Shown here: positions 17,511 to 27,591 of the stretch, one piece after another
How the letters are laid out: every line of letters begins with the position of its first letter
How positions within the stretch are numbered: position 1 is the stretch's first letter
Origin: Nostoc sp. NMS8
Lineage (GTDB): Bacteria > Cyanobacteriota > Cyanobacteriia > Cyanobacteriales > Nostocaceae
Reading direction: 5' to 3'
Length of the DNA: 64,000 bases
Assembly: GCF_017115045.1 (NCBI RefSeq)
Contig: NZ_JABXKK010000068.1
Location: 186,001 to 250,000 of the forward strand
Notes under the pieces: model-generated
Seen by the model: only the letters and a program-made list of their open reading frames with translations
Database searches by the model: none
Told to the model about the DNA's origin: nothing
Position numbers and translations under genes: made by a program

Positions 17511-18485
17511 TTATTCTTCGACGCGATAGCCTAACTCTGCTAAACTGAGCCGCGACTGTCGCCATTTTGGCTGAACTTTCACAAATAATTCTAGGTAAAC
17601 TTTACCAGCAATTAACTTTTGAATTTGTTCGCGAGCTTCACTGCCAATTGCTTTGAGCATCGCTCCACCTTTGCCAATGAGTATGCCTTTTTGGGAATCG
17701 CGCTCGACATTGATGGTAGCAAGTACACGGGTAATGCTGGGTGTTTCTTCTACTAAGTCAATGGCGATCGCTACTGAATGGGGTACTTCTTCACGAGTCA
17801 ATAATAAAATTTGTTCTCGGATTAATTCACCCATAATAAAGCGTTCTGGTTGGTCAGTTACCAAGTCTGGGGGATAATATAATGGGCCAAGTTCTAAATG
17901 TTCAATTAATAATTCTTGAAGTTGCGGTAATCCTGCACTAGTCTTGGCAGAAAATTTCACGATTTCCCATTCATGAGATTGGGCCATCTGAGCGTAACTA
18001 TCATCTAGATACTGAGAATCGTCCGGTTGTTGGTCGGTTTTGTTCACACCTAGAATCACTGGTGTTTTGCTGCGACTGAGTAATTCGGCAATATAGCGAT
18101 CGCCTGCTCCACAAGCCACCGCTCCATCTACTACAAATAGCACTACATCTACTGATTCAATGGCAATTTTGGCATTTTGCACCAATACTTCGCCCAATTG
18201 ATGATGAGGCTTATGAATTCCTGGCGTATCTACAAATATTAACTGCGCCTCTGGTGTCGTTAATATACCGCGCAATCGGTTACGTGTAGTTTGCGCTACT
18301 GGTGAAGTAATGGCAATTTTTTGTCCTACTAATTGATTCATCAAAGTAGATTTACCGACATTTGGACGACCAACGATGCCGATAAAACCTGATTTAAATT
18401 CAGGAGGAGCTTGGGGGATTGTTACTTCTCCTGAAAAAGAGAAAGTGTAATTATCAATACTAGTCACCTTTGGCTCCACCCTCAT
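17511..18485 (-). CDS. era: GTPase Era, ribosome assembly
   Basis: The 324-residue protein has GTPase motifs G1 GRPNVGKS (39-46), G3 DTPGIHKP and G4 NKTD, followed by a KH domain with GKGGAMLKAIGSEAR. Era binds the 3' end of 16S rRNA and is needed for 30S maturation. It is slightly longer than E. coli Era because of about 30 extra N-terminal residues. The first codons overlap a directly repeated block that extends upstream (18471-18672), so the promoter region was duplicated. Confidence 0.93.
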   Translation of the reverse strand: MRVEPKVTSIDNYTFSFSGEVTIPQAPPEFKSGFIGIVGRPNVGKSTLMNQLVGQKIAITSPVAQTTRNRLRGILTTPEAQLIFVDTPGIHKPHHQLGEVLVQNAKIAIESVDVVLFVVDGAVACGAGDRYIAELLSRSKTPVILGVNKTDQQPDDSQYLDDSYAQMAQSHEWEIVKFSAKTSAGLPQLQELLIEHLELGPLYYPPDLVTDQPERFIMGELIREQILLLTREEVPHSVAIAIDLVEETPSITRVLATINVERDSQKGILIGKGGAMLKAIGSEAREQIQKLIAGKVYLELFVKVQPKWRQSRLSLAELGYRVEE

Positions 18486-18672
18486 ATTTTATAGCTGGGA
18501 TAACTTGGTTTTTTCTGAGACACAAAACAAGCATAAAATTACCCTGGCATTTTTAGGGTTTTTTTGCCGAGGTTTAATCTACTACTGGCTCTACACTTAT
18601 ATTTTACAGCTGAGACAACTTTGTTTTGTTTTTAGACGCAAAACAAACATAAAATTACTTTGGCATTTTTTA
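18471..18672. repeat. Imperfect direct repeat at the 5' end of era
   Basis: 18471-18555 and 18586-18672 share the same order of blocks: tggctc-acc/cttatatttta-agctg-gaca-actt, then gac-caaaacaa-cataaaatta and tggcattttt-ag. They are about 115 bp apart. The first copy contains the era start codon, so the duplication covers promoter and leader. Only one copy retains the coding start. Confidence 0.75.
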
Positions 18673-18763
18673 GAAAGGACTTTTGCTTGACACCTCTTAC
18701 ACATTTATCTTTTTTTGTCAATATAACTTGAGGTATCTAAAGCAATTGTCCTTTCCATCCTGC

Positions 18764-20146
18764 TCAAATTAAAGCTTCCATCGCTTGTTGTAAATCATTT
18801 GTCACATCAGCAACAGCTTGTCTAGCACCCAAACGATTTTCTTGATATTTCGGGTAATATTCCGAAATAGATATAGGTTCGCCTATAGTTATTTTTACTT
18901 TTTGCTTACCCAATTGTGGACGCTGCACAGCTTTATTCCCTTTGATTTTAGCAATCATTTGCCATAAAATTAGAGTCGTCTCAGCAAACCTTTCTCCCGT
19001 TGGATTTTCACGAATATAATTACCCGAAACTGCCACAAAACTTTCTACTAAACGCATGTGCCACATCCGTGCATTCGCTTCTTCTGCAACGCGATCGCCT
19101 AAAGCTCTTTCGACAGCAGACACTCCTTTTACATCTTTAAATTCTTCTCTAAATATATAATTCCAACCTGCTTGCTCGACTCGGCGACAACGATCGCTCA
19201 AACTCCCTTTTGACTGTAAATTAAAATACTGCTCTGAGATTAACAGCGCTGCATTCAATAAAGCTTGTAAACGAACTGCTAATGCTTCATTTCTATCTGG
19301 AATTTGCCCGTTGACAATCTTGGGATCTGGCAGTTTTTGATGATAAAACCGGGTGTAAAATTCTTCCATGAGCAAAAGTAAATGTTCTGCCAAAGCCAAC
19401 AACCGGGGATAAAGCGATTCTACCGAAGCCTGTTCTGGTGGATTTGCAGGTAAACCGCTAGCCGCCTCTAATTCACTTAAAAGATTAGCGATCGCATCCC
19501 AAGGAGCATCAACGTAATTATACTTAATCCCAACTGGTACAATCAAAACTTGTTGATCGTCTCCAGCTTTGTGCAAATCTTCAGCACACCAGAAGCCTAA
19601 TTGGGCGATACCAGGTTCTAGAGGGCTGATATTCTCCGATAAACCATTGGTAGCACCTTCAGGCGCAGCCGCCATCGGGAATTTGCCATTGGCGAACAAC
19701 TCACGCGCCGAACGTAACCCTGTCCAGTCAGCTTTACCTCGCTGAATCGGAGTCCCACCTAAATGAGAAGCAATCCAGCCAACGTGGGAACCTGCCCAGA
19801 GAGGAATGCCGCGATCGTAGATAAAATGAGCGTGAGTCGGAAATTGTAGTGTTGTACCTTGCGATCGCGCTGTCTTTGGCACAAGTTGAGACAGCAAGTA
19901 ACCTAAACAAAGTGGATCGTCTGTTTTCGGATGGCGAAATGCCAGCATAAAACGGATCTTACCCTCCTGAAACTGGCGATAGAGATCCACCAGAACTTCT
20001 ACGTTATCCGCTTCAATTTGGGTAATAGATGTTTGCCAATTTATCCAACTGGGTAGCAACAGATTAACGACTCGCAGCAATAAAGGGTTAAAGGCTGGAG
20101 GAATAAATTCTAAGGGTGCTTGTGCTTGATAAATTACATCTGCCAA
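18764..20146 (-). CDS. 1-acyl-sn-glycerol-3-phosphate acyltransferase family protein (PlsC-like)
   Basis: The 460-residue protein carries the HX4D motif in FRHPKTDDP (His72, Asp77) and the later acyltransferase blocks FIYDRGIPLW and APEGATNGLSENI. These are the catalytic and glycerol-phosphate-binding motifs of the PlsC family. It is much longer than a typical PlsC (about 240 residues). The extra C-terminal half is helical and unassigned. A role in membrane lipid acylation is likely; the exact acceptor is unknown. Confidence 0.82.
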   Translation of the reverse strand: MADVIYQAQAPLEFIPPAFNPLLLRVVNLLLPSWINWQTSITQIEADNVEVLVDLYRQFQEGKIRFMLAFRHPKTDDPLCLGYLLSQLVPKTARSQGTTLQFPTHAHFIYDRGIPLWAGSHVGWIASHLGGTPIQRGKADWTGLRSARELFANGKFPMAAAPEGATNGLSENISPLEPGIAQLGFWCAEDLHKAGDDQQVLIVPVGIKYNYVDAPWDAIANLLSELEAASGLPANPPEQASVESLYPRLLALAEHLLLLMEEFYTRFYHQKLPDPKIVNGQIPDRNEALAVRLQALLNAALLISEQYFNLQSKGSLSDRCRRVEQAGWNYIFREEFKDVKGVSAVERALGDRVAEEANARMWHMRLVESFVAVSGNYIRENPTGERFAETTLILWQMIAKIKGNKAVQRPQLGKQKVKITIGEPISISEYYPKYQENRLGARQAVADVTNDLQQAMEALI

Positions 20147-20332
20147 GGTAGTTTCTCCTAAAGATGCCGTGATTTCTTTTAAGCTATCTTAGCCGCTGTA
20201 AGATACCCTGACGATTGAAGTCGCAGTCACACACGATAAAAAATGAAGCGTACCTACGCAGACTTATAGAGTATTTTTTATTGCGATGTAAAGTATGGGC
20301 AGATAATGGAGATTTAGCAGCACTTGCAAATT

Positions 20333-20902
20333 TTAATAACAGGATAGACTCAAGCTAAATCCTGGTAATACATTTTCACCCGATAATTGTGTAGGCAGAT
20401 TTCGCACCTCTACATCTTGGTTTTGGCGATAAATTTCCACTTGCTGCTGTTGGGGATTTATCAACCACGCCAATTGCACTCCTGCACCTATATATTCGTG
20501 CATTTTAGAACGCAACATTTCCAAATCATCTGTTGCTGACCTTAATTCAATTACAAAATCGGGTGCAATGGGGGGAAATTTCCGTCTTTGTTCAGGTGTA
20601 AGTGCTTGCCAACGTTCTCGTTGAATCCAAGCGGCATCTGGGGAACGGTCAGCACCATTAGGTAATTTGAATATAGTAGAAGAACTGAAGGTAAATCCAA
20701 GGCCAGTTTGCCGATTCCAGATTCCCAAATCAATAATTAAATCTGCTTCTCGATTGCCGCTTTCACCTCCAACGGGGGACATAATGATTAATTCTCCCTT
20801 GGTAGTGCGTTCAAATTTCAATTCGCGGTTATTTTGGCATAAGTGATAAAATTGTTCGTCACTAAGGTGAACAGTGTCTAGTTTTAATGTCAAATGACTC
20901 AT
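20333..20902 (-). CDS. Uma2 family (DUF820) putative nuclease
   Basis: The 189-residue protein has the restriction-endonuclease-like core of Uma2 proteins: SPDAAWIQRERW, then APDFVIELRSATDDL, K in LRSKMHEYIGAGVQLAWLI and a closing beta strand. Asp and the E-x-R/K pattern fit the PD-(D/E)XK nuclease fold. Uma2 genes are highly multiplied in cyanobacteria and their biological role is not settled. Three other intact copies lie in this window. It is a single gene. Confidence 0.88.
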   Translation of the reverse strand: MSHLTLKLDTVHLSDEQFYHLCQNNRELKFERTTKGELIIMSPVGGESGNREADLIIDLGIWNRQTGLGFTFSSSTIFKLPNGADRSPDAAWIQRERWQALTPEQRRKFPPIAPDFVIELRSATDDLEMLRSKMHEYIGAGVQLAWLINPQQQQVEIYRQNQDVEVRNLPTQLSGENVLPGFSLSLSCY

Positions 20903-21117
20903 AACCTAGACCTTTAAATAGTTGCAAAGATTATATCATGCCATATCTTAACGGCTGTAAGATGCCGATCGCGCTTGCGCTTTGCCTACCTTGCAGGTTC
21001 AAAAACTAGGATACCTTCTGAATGCACCCAGGCGGACGAGGGTTTGTGTGGCCGCGATTTCTAATCGCGAGGTGGTTTATAAACAAATTAGAGATTCTGG
21101 AAAGGGAATAAACAACG

Positions 21118-22932
21118 ATGCGACTATCACAAATGTTATTCGTTACACTCCGGGATGATCCAGCTGATGCTGAGATTCCTAGCCATAAATTATTACTCCG
21201 TGCAGGTTACATTCGTCGCATCGGTAGCGGTCTTTATGCTTATTTGCCGTTAATGTGGCGGGTAATGCAAAAAGTTTCCCAGATTGTGCGAGAAGAAATG
21301 AACGCGACAGGCGCACAAGAATGTCTTTTGCCACAATTACAACCTGCTGATTTATGGAAGGAATCGGGACGCTGGGACACTTACACCAAAGCTGAGGGAA
21401 TTATGTTTTCCCTAATTGACCGCCGCGAGCAACAATTAGGATTAGGGCCAACTCATGAAGAAGTAATCACAGCGATCGCTCGTGATATGATTCGCTCTTA
21501 TCGCCAGCTACCACTACATCTCTACCAAATTCAAACCAAGTTCCGCGATGAAATTCGTCCCCGTTTTGGTTTAATGCGCGGACGAGAGTTTATCATGAAG
21601 GACGGCTACTCTTTCCATACTAATGAAGCCAGCCTCAAAGAAACTTACCAGGATATGTATAAAGCCTACAGCAATATCCTACGGCGTTCTGGTTTAGCTT
21701 TTCGCGCAGTGGAAGCTGATTCTGGTGCAATTGGCGGTTCTGGTTCCACAGAATTTATGATTTTGGCAGAAGCGGGTGAAGACGAAGTTCTCTACACTGA
21801 GGACGGTAAATACGCTGCTAACGTAGAAAAGGCTGTTTCTTTACCAATTGACGCCGAAACCTCACGGTTTACAACCTACGAAAAACGCGATACACCTGGA
21901 ACAGAAACCATTGAAAAAGTCTGTCAACTCCTCAACTCTTCTCCCACTCAATTAGTTAAAAATGTCCTTTATCAAACAGTTTATGATAATGGTATAACAG
22001 TGTTAGTTTTGGTGAGCATCCGAGGTGATCAGGAAGTTAATGAGGTCAAATTGCAAAATGAACTGACCAAATTAGCTTCTAAATATGGTGCTAAAACTAT
22101 TATTAGTTTGAATGTGCCAAATGTAGAAGCCCAGCAAGCATGGACAACTAAATCTCTGCCTTTAGGCTACATTGCCCCGGATATCGCAGATGAGTATATT
22201 ACTGCTAATAAACAGATTCATCCCAAGTTTTTGCGCTTGGTAGATCAAACAGCCGTTGATTTAAAAAACTTTGTTACAGGCGCAAATGAAGCTGGTTATC
22301 ACGTAGTTGGTGCTAATTGGGGTGAGCAATTTAAGTTACCAGAGCGAATAGTAGATATCCGTAAGTCAAGATCAGGCGATCGCGCCATCCATAACCCAGA
22401 ACAAACCCTTGCAAGCGCCCGTGGAATTGAAGCAGGTCACATCTTCCAATTAGGTACTAAATATTCCCAAGCGATGGGTGCAACTTATACCAATGAACAG
22501 GGTGAAGAAAAGCAGCTATTTATGGGTTGTTTTGGTGTAGGTGTATCACGATTAGCACAAGCTGCCGTCGAGCAATCTTACGATAAAGATGGGATTATTT
22601 GGCCAGTTGCGATCGCACCCTACCACGCGATCGTCACAATTCCCAACATTAAGGATGCTCAACAAATCGAAATCGCCCAAAAACTTTACACAGAACTCAA
22701 TCAAGCGGGAATTGAAACCCTACTAGATGACCGAGACGAACGGGCGGGAGTGAAATTTAAAGATGCTGATTTAATTGGCATCCCTTATAGAATTGTAACC
22801 GGACGTGCGATCGCTAATGGCAAAGTTGAAGTTGTAGAAAGAGCCACCCGTAAATCTCAAGAAATAGTCATTGATGAAGTGACAACAACACTCAAAGGTT
22901 GGATTACAGAAGCAATAGGGCATACGGCATAA
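21118..22932 (+). CDS. proS: Prolyl-tRNA synthetase, bacterial type
   Basis: The 604-residue class II enzyme has motif 2 ([23 protein letters not shown] split around 20 residues), the editing (INS) insertion in the middle and motif 3 [13 protein letters not shown]-terminal anticodon-binding domain ([11 protein letters not shown] to VEVVERATR) follows. It charges tRNA-Pro. The start ATG at 21118 begins [19 protein letters not shown], the usual N-terminus of bacterial ProS. The N-terminus is followed by [19 protein letters not shown]. Confidence 0.96.
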   Translation: MRLSQMLFVTLRDDPADAEIPSHKLLLRAGYIRRIGSGLYAYLPLMWRVMQKVSQIVREEMNATGAQECLLPQLQPADLWKESGRWDTYTKAEGIMFSLIDRREQQLGLGPTHEEVITAIARDMIRSYRQLPLHLYQIQTKFRDEIRPRFGLMRGREFIMKDGYSFHTNEASLKETYQDMYKAYSNILRRSGLAFRAVEADSGAIGGSGSTEFMILAEAGEDEVLYTEDGKYAANVEKAVSLPIDAETSRFTTYEKRDTPGTETIEKVCQLLNSSPTQLVKNVLYQTVYDNGITVLVLVSIRGDQEVNEVKLQNELTKLASKYGAKTIISLNVPNVEAQQAWTTKSLPLGYIAPDIADEYITANKQIHPKFLRLVDQTAVDLKNFVTGANEAGYHVVGANWGEQFKLPERIVDIRKSRSGDRAIHNPEQTLASARGIEAGHIFQLGTKYSQAMGATYTNEQGEEKQLFMGCFGVGVSRLAQAAVEQSYDKDGIIWPVAIAPYHAIVTIPNIKDAQQIEIAQKLYTELNQAGIETLLDDRDERAGVKFKDADLIGIPYRIVTGRAIANGKVEVVERATRKSQEIVIDEVTTTLKGWITEAIGHTA

Positions 22933-23234
22933 GTATGGAGAAGAGACAAGGAAGAGGGGGGAGACAAGGGAGAGACTTGTTCAATAATTTCCCCTTATCT
23001 TCCTTGTCCCCAACTCCTAACTCTTAACTTTTCACTCCCCACAATTTACATAATTTGGCAGGTGGGTGACGGATTAGAAATAAAAATCCTAGAATTGGAT
23101 TAGGGACTTGCAGAATTAAAAGGCATCAAGTCTCCTCTAGGTTGTGGGAAACTCTCCACTTATAAGTATCGTCTTTAACCAGGCTGCTCCTCACATAACT
23201 ACCATATCAGCCCTCAGTTAGGAAGGTTTTGAAC
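22933..23234. other. Spacer with inverted repeat after proS
   Basis: GACAAGGAAGA (22945-22955) is the exact reverse complement of TCTTCCTTGTC (22998-23008). The hairpin has purine-rich and pyrimidine-rich arms and could end proS transcription, though no clean T tract follows. The rest of the 302 bp should hold the promoter of the GerMN gene; nothing else was recognised. Confidence 0.45.
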
Positions 23235-23846
23235 ATGAAAGACCAACAAGGATCTAATCGTATTTCTTCAGGCGTAATTGCAGCTGTATCAGCAGTGGTT
23301 GTAGCGGTGGGTGGTGGTGTAGCTTGGTTTACCACACAATCCAACAATACTCCCACACCGTCAAACCCTTCTGGGCAAATAGCTCAACCAGCACAACCAT
23401 CAACTAGGCAGCCAGGTAATGAGAAAACCCCTAACGTTTACTGGCTAAGACCAAAAGACAAAAATGTTACTTTGGTTCCCCAGCCTGTTAAAGTAGCTTC
23501 TGTATTACCCAACCAAGCTTTAGAAGCAGCTTTCCAAAGTTTGTTAGCAGGCCCAACAGAAGGGACAGATTCAACAACCATCCCTAAAGGAACCAAGCTA
23601 TTGGGACTGAAGGCGGAAAATAATGAAGTTCACGTTAATTTATCTGAAGATTTTACCGGCGGAGGCGGTAGCACCTCAATGATGGGCCGCGTGGGACAAG
23701 TTGTTTACACTGCGACAACTTTAAATCCCAAAGCCAAGGTGTACATTGACGTGAACGGCAAACCATTAGATGTTTTAGGCGGTGAGGGTGTAGAGATACA
23801 ACAACCGCTAACTCGTGAACAGTTTCAGAAAGATTATCCCCTTTAA
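23235..23846 (+). CDS. GerMN domain membrane-anchored protein
   Basis: The 203-residue protein has an N-terminal membrane anchor (VIAAVSAVVVAVGGGVAWF) and a Pro/Ser/Gln-rich linker. A GerMN (sporulation/spore germination) domain follows: VYWLRPKDKNVTLVPQPV, LQSLLAGPTEG-like ALEAAFQSLLAGPTEGTD and VHVNLSEDF. An upstream TTG at 23229 is possible, but GGAAGG at 23221-23226 is correctly spaced only for the ATG at 23235. In non-sporulating bacteria the domain is thought to work in the cell envelope; the ligand is unknown. Confidence 0.82.
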   Translation: MKDQQGSNRISSGVIAAVSAVVVAVGGGVAWFTTQSNNTPTPSNPSGQIAQPAQPSTRQPGNEKTPNVYWLRPKDKNVTLVPQPVKVASVLPNQALEAAFQSLLAGPTEGTDSTTIPKGTKLLGLKAENNEVHVNLSEDFTGGGGSTSMMGRVGQVVYTATTLNPKAKVYIDVNGKPLDVLGGEGVEIQQPLTREQFQKDYPL

Positions 23847-23850
23847 AAAA

Positions 23851-23923
23851 GTTAGGAGTTAGAAGTTAGGAGTGAGGAGTTTTAACTCATAACTCATAAC
23901 TCATAACTCATAACTCGTAACTC
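23851..23923. repeat. Heptanucleotide repeats in inverted arrangement
   Basis: GTTAGGAGT-type units are followed by AACTCAT units (four in tandem). The two blocks are partly complementary and could fold into a hairpin between the convergent GerMN and ArsR-type genes. Confidence 0.7.
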
Positions 23924-23931
23924 TCTTAAAC

Positions 23932-24279
23932 TTACCGTTTGCTATTTAATACACGAAAATTACGGGCTTGCTGCTCTAACCTTGTGGCGAGGCGATCGCA
24001 AACCCGATTACACAAATCAAAAATCATTTGATCTTCCACCCGGTAATAGGCGCAAGTTCCTTCACTGCGGCGGCTAAGGATACCTGCTTGCCACATTACC
24101 TTCAGGTGTTTTGACACATTTGCCTGAGAAGTCTGTGTTGCCTCTACCAACTCTTGCACGCATTTTTCTTCATCCCGTAATAAGTGTAGCAGCCGTAGGC
24201 GCATTGGCTCACTTAACAGGCTGAAGTATTCAGCTACTTGTTGCACCACTTCTGGTGGTAAAGGCAACGTTTGTTTCAT
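23932..24279 (-). CDS. ArsR/SmtB family transcriptional regulator
   Basis: The 115-residue winged-helix protein has the family pattern LSEPMRLRLLHLLRDEE, then recognition helix SQANVSKHLKVMWQAGIL and wing RRSEGTCAYYRV. Cysteines at 40 (EEKCVQEL, the position of the metal-binding alpha-3 site), 76, 90 and 94 suggest metal or redox sensing. The classical ELCVC pair is reduced to one Cys. The target operon is not evident; neighbours are accB and a GerMN gene. Confidence 0.88.
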   Translation of the reverse strand: MKQTLPLPPEVVQQVAEYFSLLSEPMRLRLLHLLRDEEKCVQELVEATQTSQANVSKHLKVMWQAGILSRRSEGTCAYYRVEDQMIFDLCNRVCDRLATRLEQQARNFRVLNSKR

Positions 24280-24341
24280 CAGGGTTAACCCGCAAGGAAA
24301 GAAAATTTTAACAATGATTCACATCATATATACATTAATAC

Positions 24342-24899
24342 TTAATCAGGGTTAATTCGCATCAAAGGTTGACCATATTCTACAGCGTCGCCATTATGTA
24401 GAAGAATTTCCATCACCTGCCCAGAGACTTCGGCTTCGATTTCATTCATCAGCTTCATGGCTTCAATGATACAGACCGTTTGACCCTTGCGGATGCGATC
24501 GCCCACTTCCACAAATGCCGCTTCTCCAGGCGCAGGAGCGCGATAAAACGTTCCTACCATTGGGGAAGGTACTTCTACTAATCTTTGGTCAATGGTTGAG
24601 GGAGGACTTACTGACAACTGCAATTGCGTACTAGTACCAGTATTCTCAAACACACGAGATGTGGACACCTCCGTTACCTGACTTCCGCTCACCTGGTTTC
24701 CCCCAGATGAACCTGATGTCAAGCCTGAACCTACCACACTGCCTAAAGTCCCTTGACCTACCGACAACATCTGATTGCTAATGCTCACAGCCTTACGGAC
24801 TGTTAGTTCAAAATCATCGCTTTTGAGCGTGACTTCTGCAATATCTGTTTGTGCGATAGTTGCCAGAAGTTGGCGGATTTCATTAAAGTCCAATGGCAC
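24342..24899 (-). CDS. accB: Biotin carboxyl carrier protein of acetyl-CoA carboxylase
   Basis: The 185-residue protein ends in a biotinyl domain with EAMKLMNEI, giving the biotinylated Lys149. PMVGTFYRAPAPGE and a Ser/Thr/Gly-rich linker (residues about 45-100) precede it. The N-terminal helical part (FNEIRQLLATIAQTDIAEV) matches AccB. It carries carboxybiotin between biotin carboxylase and carboxyltransferase at the first step of fatty acid synthesis. It lies 108 bp downstream of efp on the same strand, an arrangement common in cyanobacteria. Confidence 0.95.
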   Translation of the reverse strand: MPLDFNEIRQLLATIAQTDIAEVTLKSDDFELTVRKAVSISNQMLSVGQGTLGSVVGSGLTSGSSGGNQVSGSQVTEVSTSRVFENTGTSTQLQLSVSPPSTIDQRLVEVPSPMVGTFYRAPAPGEAAFVEVGDRIRKGQTVCIIEAMKLMNEIEAEVSGQVMEILLHNGDAVEYGQPLMRINPD

Positions 24900-25007
24900 A
24901 GTTTTTATTACCTCGACCTATCCGTAAATTAGTATTTTAAGTGTGGCAGGGGATTAATCCCTATGTAGGGATTTAAATCGGGACTTGCATCTCCATAGAG
25001 ATGAAAG

Positions 25008-25565
25008 TTATTCCCTGCTGATATATTTATCTTCCTGGGTATCAACTTTGATGCGTTCTCCTTGGGAAATAAACAAAGGAACCATCACAACTGCACCAGT
25101 TTCCAGAGTTGCTGGTTTTGAGCCACCTGTGGCGGTGTCACCTTTTAAACCTGGATCTGTTTGGACAATTTCTAGAACCACAGACTTAGGCAATTCTACT
25201 CCTAGCACCTGTTCGCCCCATTTAATAACTTCGGCTTCCATACCTTCCTTCAGGTATTTGACGCGATCGCCAATTTGTGCGCGAGTCAATCTACCTTCTT
25301 CGTATGTTTCCATATCCATAAAGACAAACTCATCGCCTTCTTTATAGGTATGCTGCATCGTGCTTTTTTCTAGAGTGGCTTGCGGCACTGTTTCCCCTGC
25401 GCGGAACGTTTTTTCCATTACGCTCCCACTCTGGACATTTTTTAGCTTAGTTCGTACAAAAGCGGAACCTTTGCCTGGCTTGACGTGTAGGAATTCAAGC
25501 ACTCGCCATACAGACCCATCCAATACAATTGAAACACCGGGTCGAAAGTCGTTACTGGAGATCAT
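25008..25565 (-). CDS. efp: Translation elongation factor P
   Basis: The 185-residue three-domain protein starts [20 protein letters not shown]. The tip loop is [12 protein letters not shown], whose Lys32 is in the position modified in other bacteria. It ends with the [19 protein letters not shown] signature. EF-P relieves ribosome stalling at polyproline stretches. It is the first gene of the efp-accB pair. Confidence 0.96.
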   Translation of the reverse strand: MISSNDFRPGVSIVLDGSVWRVLEFLHVKPGKGSAFVRTKLKNVQSGSVMEKTFRAGETVPQATLEKSTMQHTYKEGDEFVFMDMETYEEGRLTRAQIGDRVKYLKEGMEAEVIKWGEQVLGVELPKSVVLEIVQTDPGLKGDTATGGSKPATLETGAVVMVPLFISQGERIKVDTQEDKYISRE

Positions 25566-25769
25566 GAAACTTTCAAATTTTGGAAGACAATCGGCATTTA
25601 TTGTACCCTTCTAGGGTCGTCATTGGGCATTTGTCATTGAGTTAGTTGTCATTTGTCATTAGTTATTTATCCTCTGCCCTAGACCTCTGCTCCACTCATC
25701 ACCTAACGTGGGAAGATTATTGATGGGTTACGTCCAGTCAACAATTCACTGCTGCATTTGAGTTATCCC

Positions 25770-26876
25770 ATGCTTAACTTATTAAAATCCTGGCTGAAGA
25801 ACAGCCTAATGGCAATACTGCTGGTAACAATATTTTTAGGCATAACTACAGCTGGGTGGACTCCCTCCAGTAGCGCCGCACTGCCAGCCGGCAATGCAAT
25901 TACCGACGGAAAGGCTTTGTTGCGGTATGCACTCCCGATAGATAACAAACCTGTGCGGCAACTACAAGGCAGTTTAGAGGACATCTCTGCCCAACTGCGG
26001 GCGAATCGGCGTTGGGGTGCTATTTCCAAAGACATCAGCCAAGCATCCCGCATTCTCGATAAACCTTCCCAAATCTTAACAAGCGTTCCCGCAGAACGCC
26101 AACCCCAAGCCGAAGCTTGGATTACCGAGTTGAAATCTGGGGTGGGTAAATTGCAAGAATTGGCAAACAACAAAGATAAAGAACAAACTCTGCAAGAGAG
26201 AGGTAAACTGCTAAATCTAGTTACTCAGCTAGAAGAGTCAATGGTGAAACAATTCCCCTTTGAAGTCCCTGCTGAATATAGTAATCTGCCGCAACTTAAA
26301 GGTCGTGCCACTGTAGAAATCAAAACCAACAAAGGCGATTTGTCCCTTGTCGTGGATGGTTACAGCGCCCCCGTGACTGCTGGTAATTTTGTAGATTTGG
26401 TGCAGAGGGGTTTTTATAATGGTTTAGAATTTACCCGTTCTGAAGAATCTTACTTTCTCCAAACTGGAGATCCAACTGGGAAAGAGGTGGGTTTCATTGA
26501 CCCCAAAACGGGCAAATATCGCGCTATTCCCTTAGAAATCTTAGTTCAAGGAGATAAAGCACCTACTTATGGCATTACTTTAGAAGAAGCTGGTCGTTAC
26601 GTTGATATGCCAGTTCTACCTTTTTCTGCCTTTGGTGCAGTAGTGATGGCTCGTCCTGAAAGTGAAGTCAATGGTGGTTCATCACAATTTTTCTTCTTTT
26701 TGTTTGAACCAGAACTCACTCCTGCCGGACGCAACCTATTGGATGGTCGTTATGCCGTTTTTGGCTATCTCACCGAAGGCAGAGAAGTTTTGGATAAACT
26801 GAAAGCTGGTGACAAAATCGAATCAGCAAAAGTGGTTCAAGGGATAGAAAATCTGGTTGAACCGCAAGCTGCATAA
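25770..26876 (+). CDS. Thylakoid-lumen-type cyclophilin, TLP40/CYP38-like
   Basis: From the ATG at 25770 the product has 368 residues. It has an N-terminal signal or membrane sequence (LMAILLVTIFLGI, cleavage near SSSAA), a helical domain (about 45-170) and a C-terminal cyclophilin domain. That domain includes VEIKTNKGDLSLVVDG, FVDLVQRGFYNGLEFTR, GGSSQFFFFLF and DGRYAVFGYL. The helical plus cyclophilin order is that of plant CYP38/TLP40, which assists photosystem II assembly. The upstream in-frame TTG at 25758 is less likely. Several cyclophilin active-site residues look altered, as in CYP38, so isomerase activity may be weak. Confidence 0.85.
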   Translation: MLNLLKSWLKNSLMAILLVTIFLGITTAGWTPSSSAALPAGNAITDGKALLRYALPIDNKPVRQLQGSLEDISAQLRANRRWGAISKDISQASRILDKPSQILTSVPAERQPQAEAWITELKSGVGKLQELANNKDKEQTLQERGKLLNLVTQLEESMVKQFPFEVPAEYSNLPQLKGRATVEIKTNKGDLSLVVDGYSAPVTAGNFVDLVQRGFYNGLEFTRSEESYFLQTGDPTGKEVGFIDPKTGKYRAIPLEILVQGDKAPTYGITLEEAGRYVDMPVLPFSAFGAVVMARPESEVNGGSSQFFFFLFEPELTPAGRNLLDGRYAVFGYLTEGREVLDKLKAGDKIESAKVVQGIENLVEPQAA

Positions 26877-26908
26877 GAAGAGAGCAGGGGGAGAATAATT
26901 CCTGTACA

Positions 26909-26926
26909 GACGCGATTAATCGCGTC
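26909..26926. repeat. 18-bp palindrome GACGCGATTAATCGCGTC
   Basis: The palindrome lies where the cyclophilin gene (+) and a Uma2 gene (-) converge and overlaps the Uma2 stop codon. A related element, GTAGAGACGT...ACGTCTCTAC, lies at 63865-63892. It belongs to a dispersed palindromic family and may act as a terminator. Confidence 0.6.
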
Positions 26927-27503
26927 TCCCCTGATTCAGATTTCCGGCGGTGAACACCTGATCAACTGTGATCGCTATTTCTGGAAAAGTCCGTGATCCA
27001 ATTTGCTGATTGTCTGTAAAAACTGTTTCTTCATAAAATCCATCTTCGAGTAGTAACACTGAAATTTTTGCTTGTAGTGGGTCTACAATCCAATATTCAG
27101 GAACCTCTAAAGCGGCATATTCTGAGCGTTTATAACGATAGTCCCGTTTCACTGACTCTGGACTAACGACCTCGACAAACAGTAACGGCGGTGACTCAAA
27201 TACTGCTGAAGCATTTAACAATTCTCTGGCTTGCTCCAGTGTCACTACACACAAATCAGTCAACCTAGATTTATTTCTACCCGTTCTCACCCCACTTTCT
27301 CGAAAACACAGCCAAGTAAAGTTACAACGTTTGATTTCTGCATCCAGTAATTGCTCAAGAAATTTGGCAATCAGGAAGTGTTCAATAGTTGGTGGGTTCA
27401 TTAGCTCTAGCTTGCCATCCACCAGTTCATAATGAAAATCGCTACCATCATCATAGGTTAAGTACTCCTCAAATGTGATGCTGGTTACTGGTGTTGTTAC
27501 CAT
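26916..27503 (-). CDS. Uma2 family (DUF820) putative nuclease
   Basis: The 195-residue protein has the order ITFEEYLTYDDGSDFHYELVD (family start), then LTDLCVVT, PPLLFVEVVSPESVKRDY and RSEYAALEVPEYWIVDP. The VE-V and D-Y-x-x-K pattern fits the PD-(D/E)XK core. The last residues (NQGRRD) are encoded inside a palindrome, so the natural C-terminus may differ. No partner gene is adjacent. Confidence 0.87.
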   Translation of the reverse strand: MVTTPVTSITFEEYLTYDDGSDFHYELVDGKLELMNPPTIEHFLIAKFLEQLLDAEIKRCNFTWLCFRESGVRTGRNKSRLTDLCVVTLEQARELLNASAVFESPPLLFVEVVSPESVKRDYRYKRSEYAALEVPEYWIVDPLQAKISVLLLEDGFYEETVFTDNQQIGSRTFPEIAITVDQVFTAGNLNQGRRD

Positions 27504-27591
27504 TCCAACTGACTCCTAGACGATACCCTTATCTTAAACAGTAAAGTAATCATCAGTTTTCTTCGTAATTTTGCAACACGGAAAACCGATT

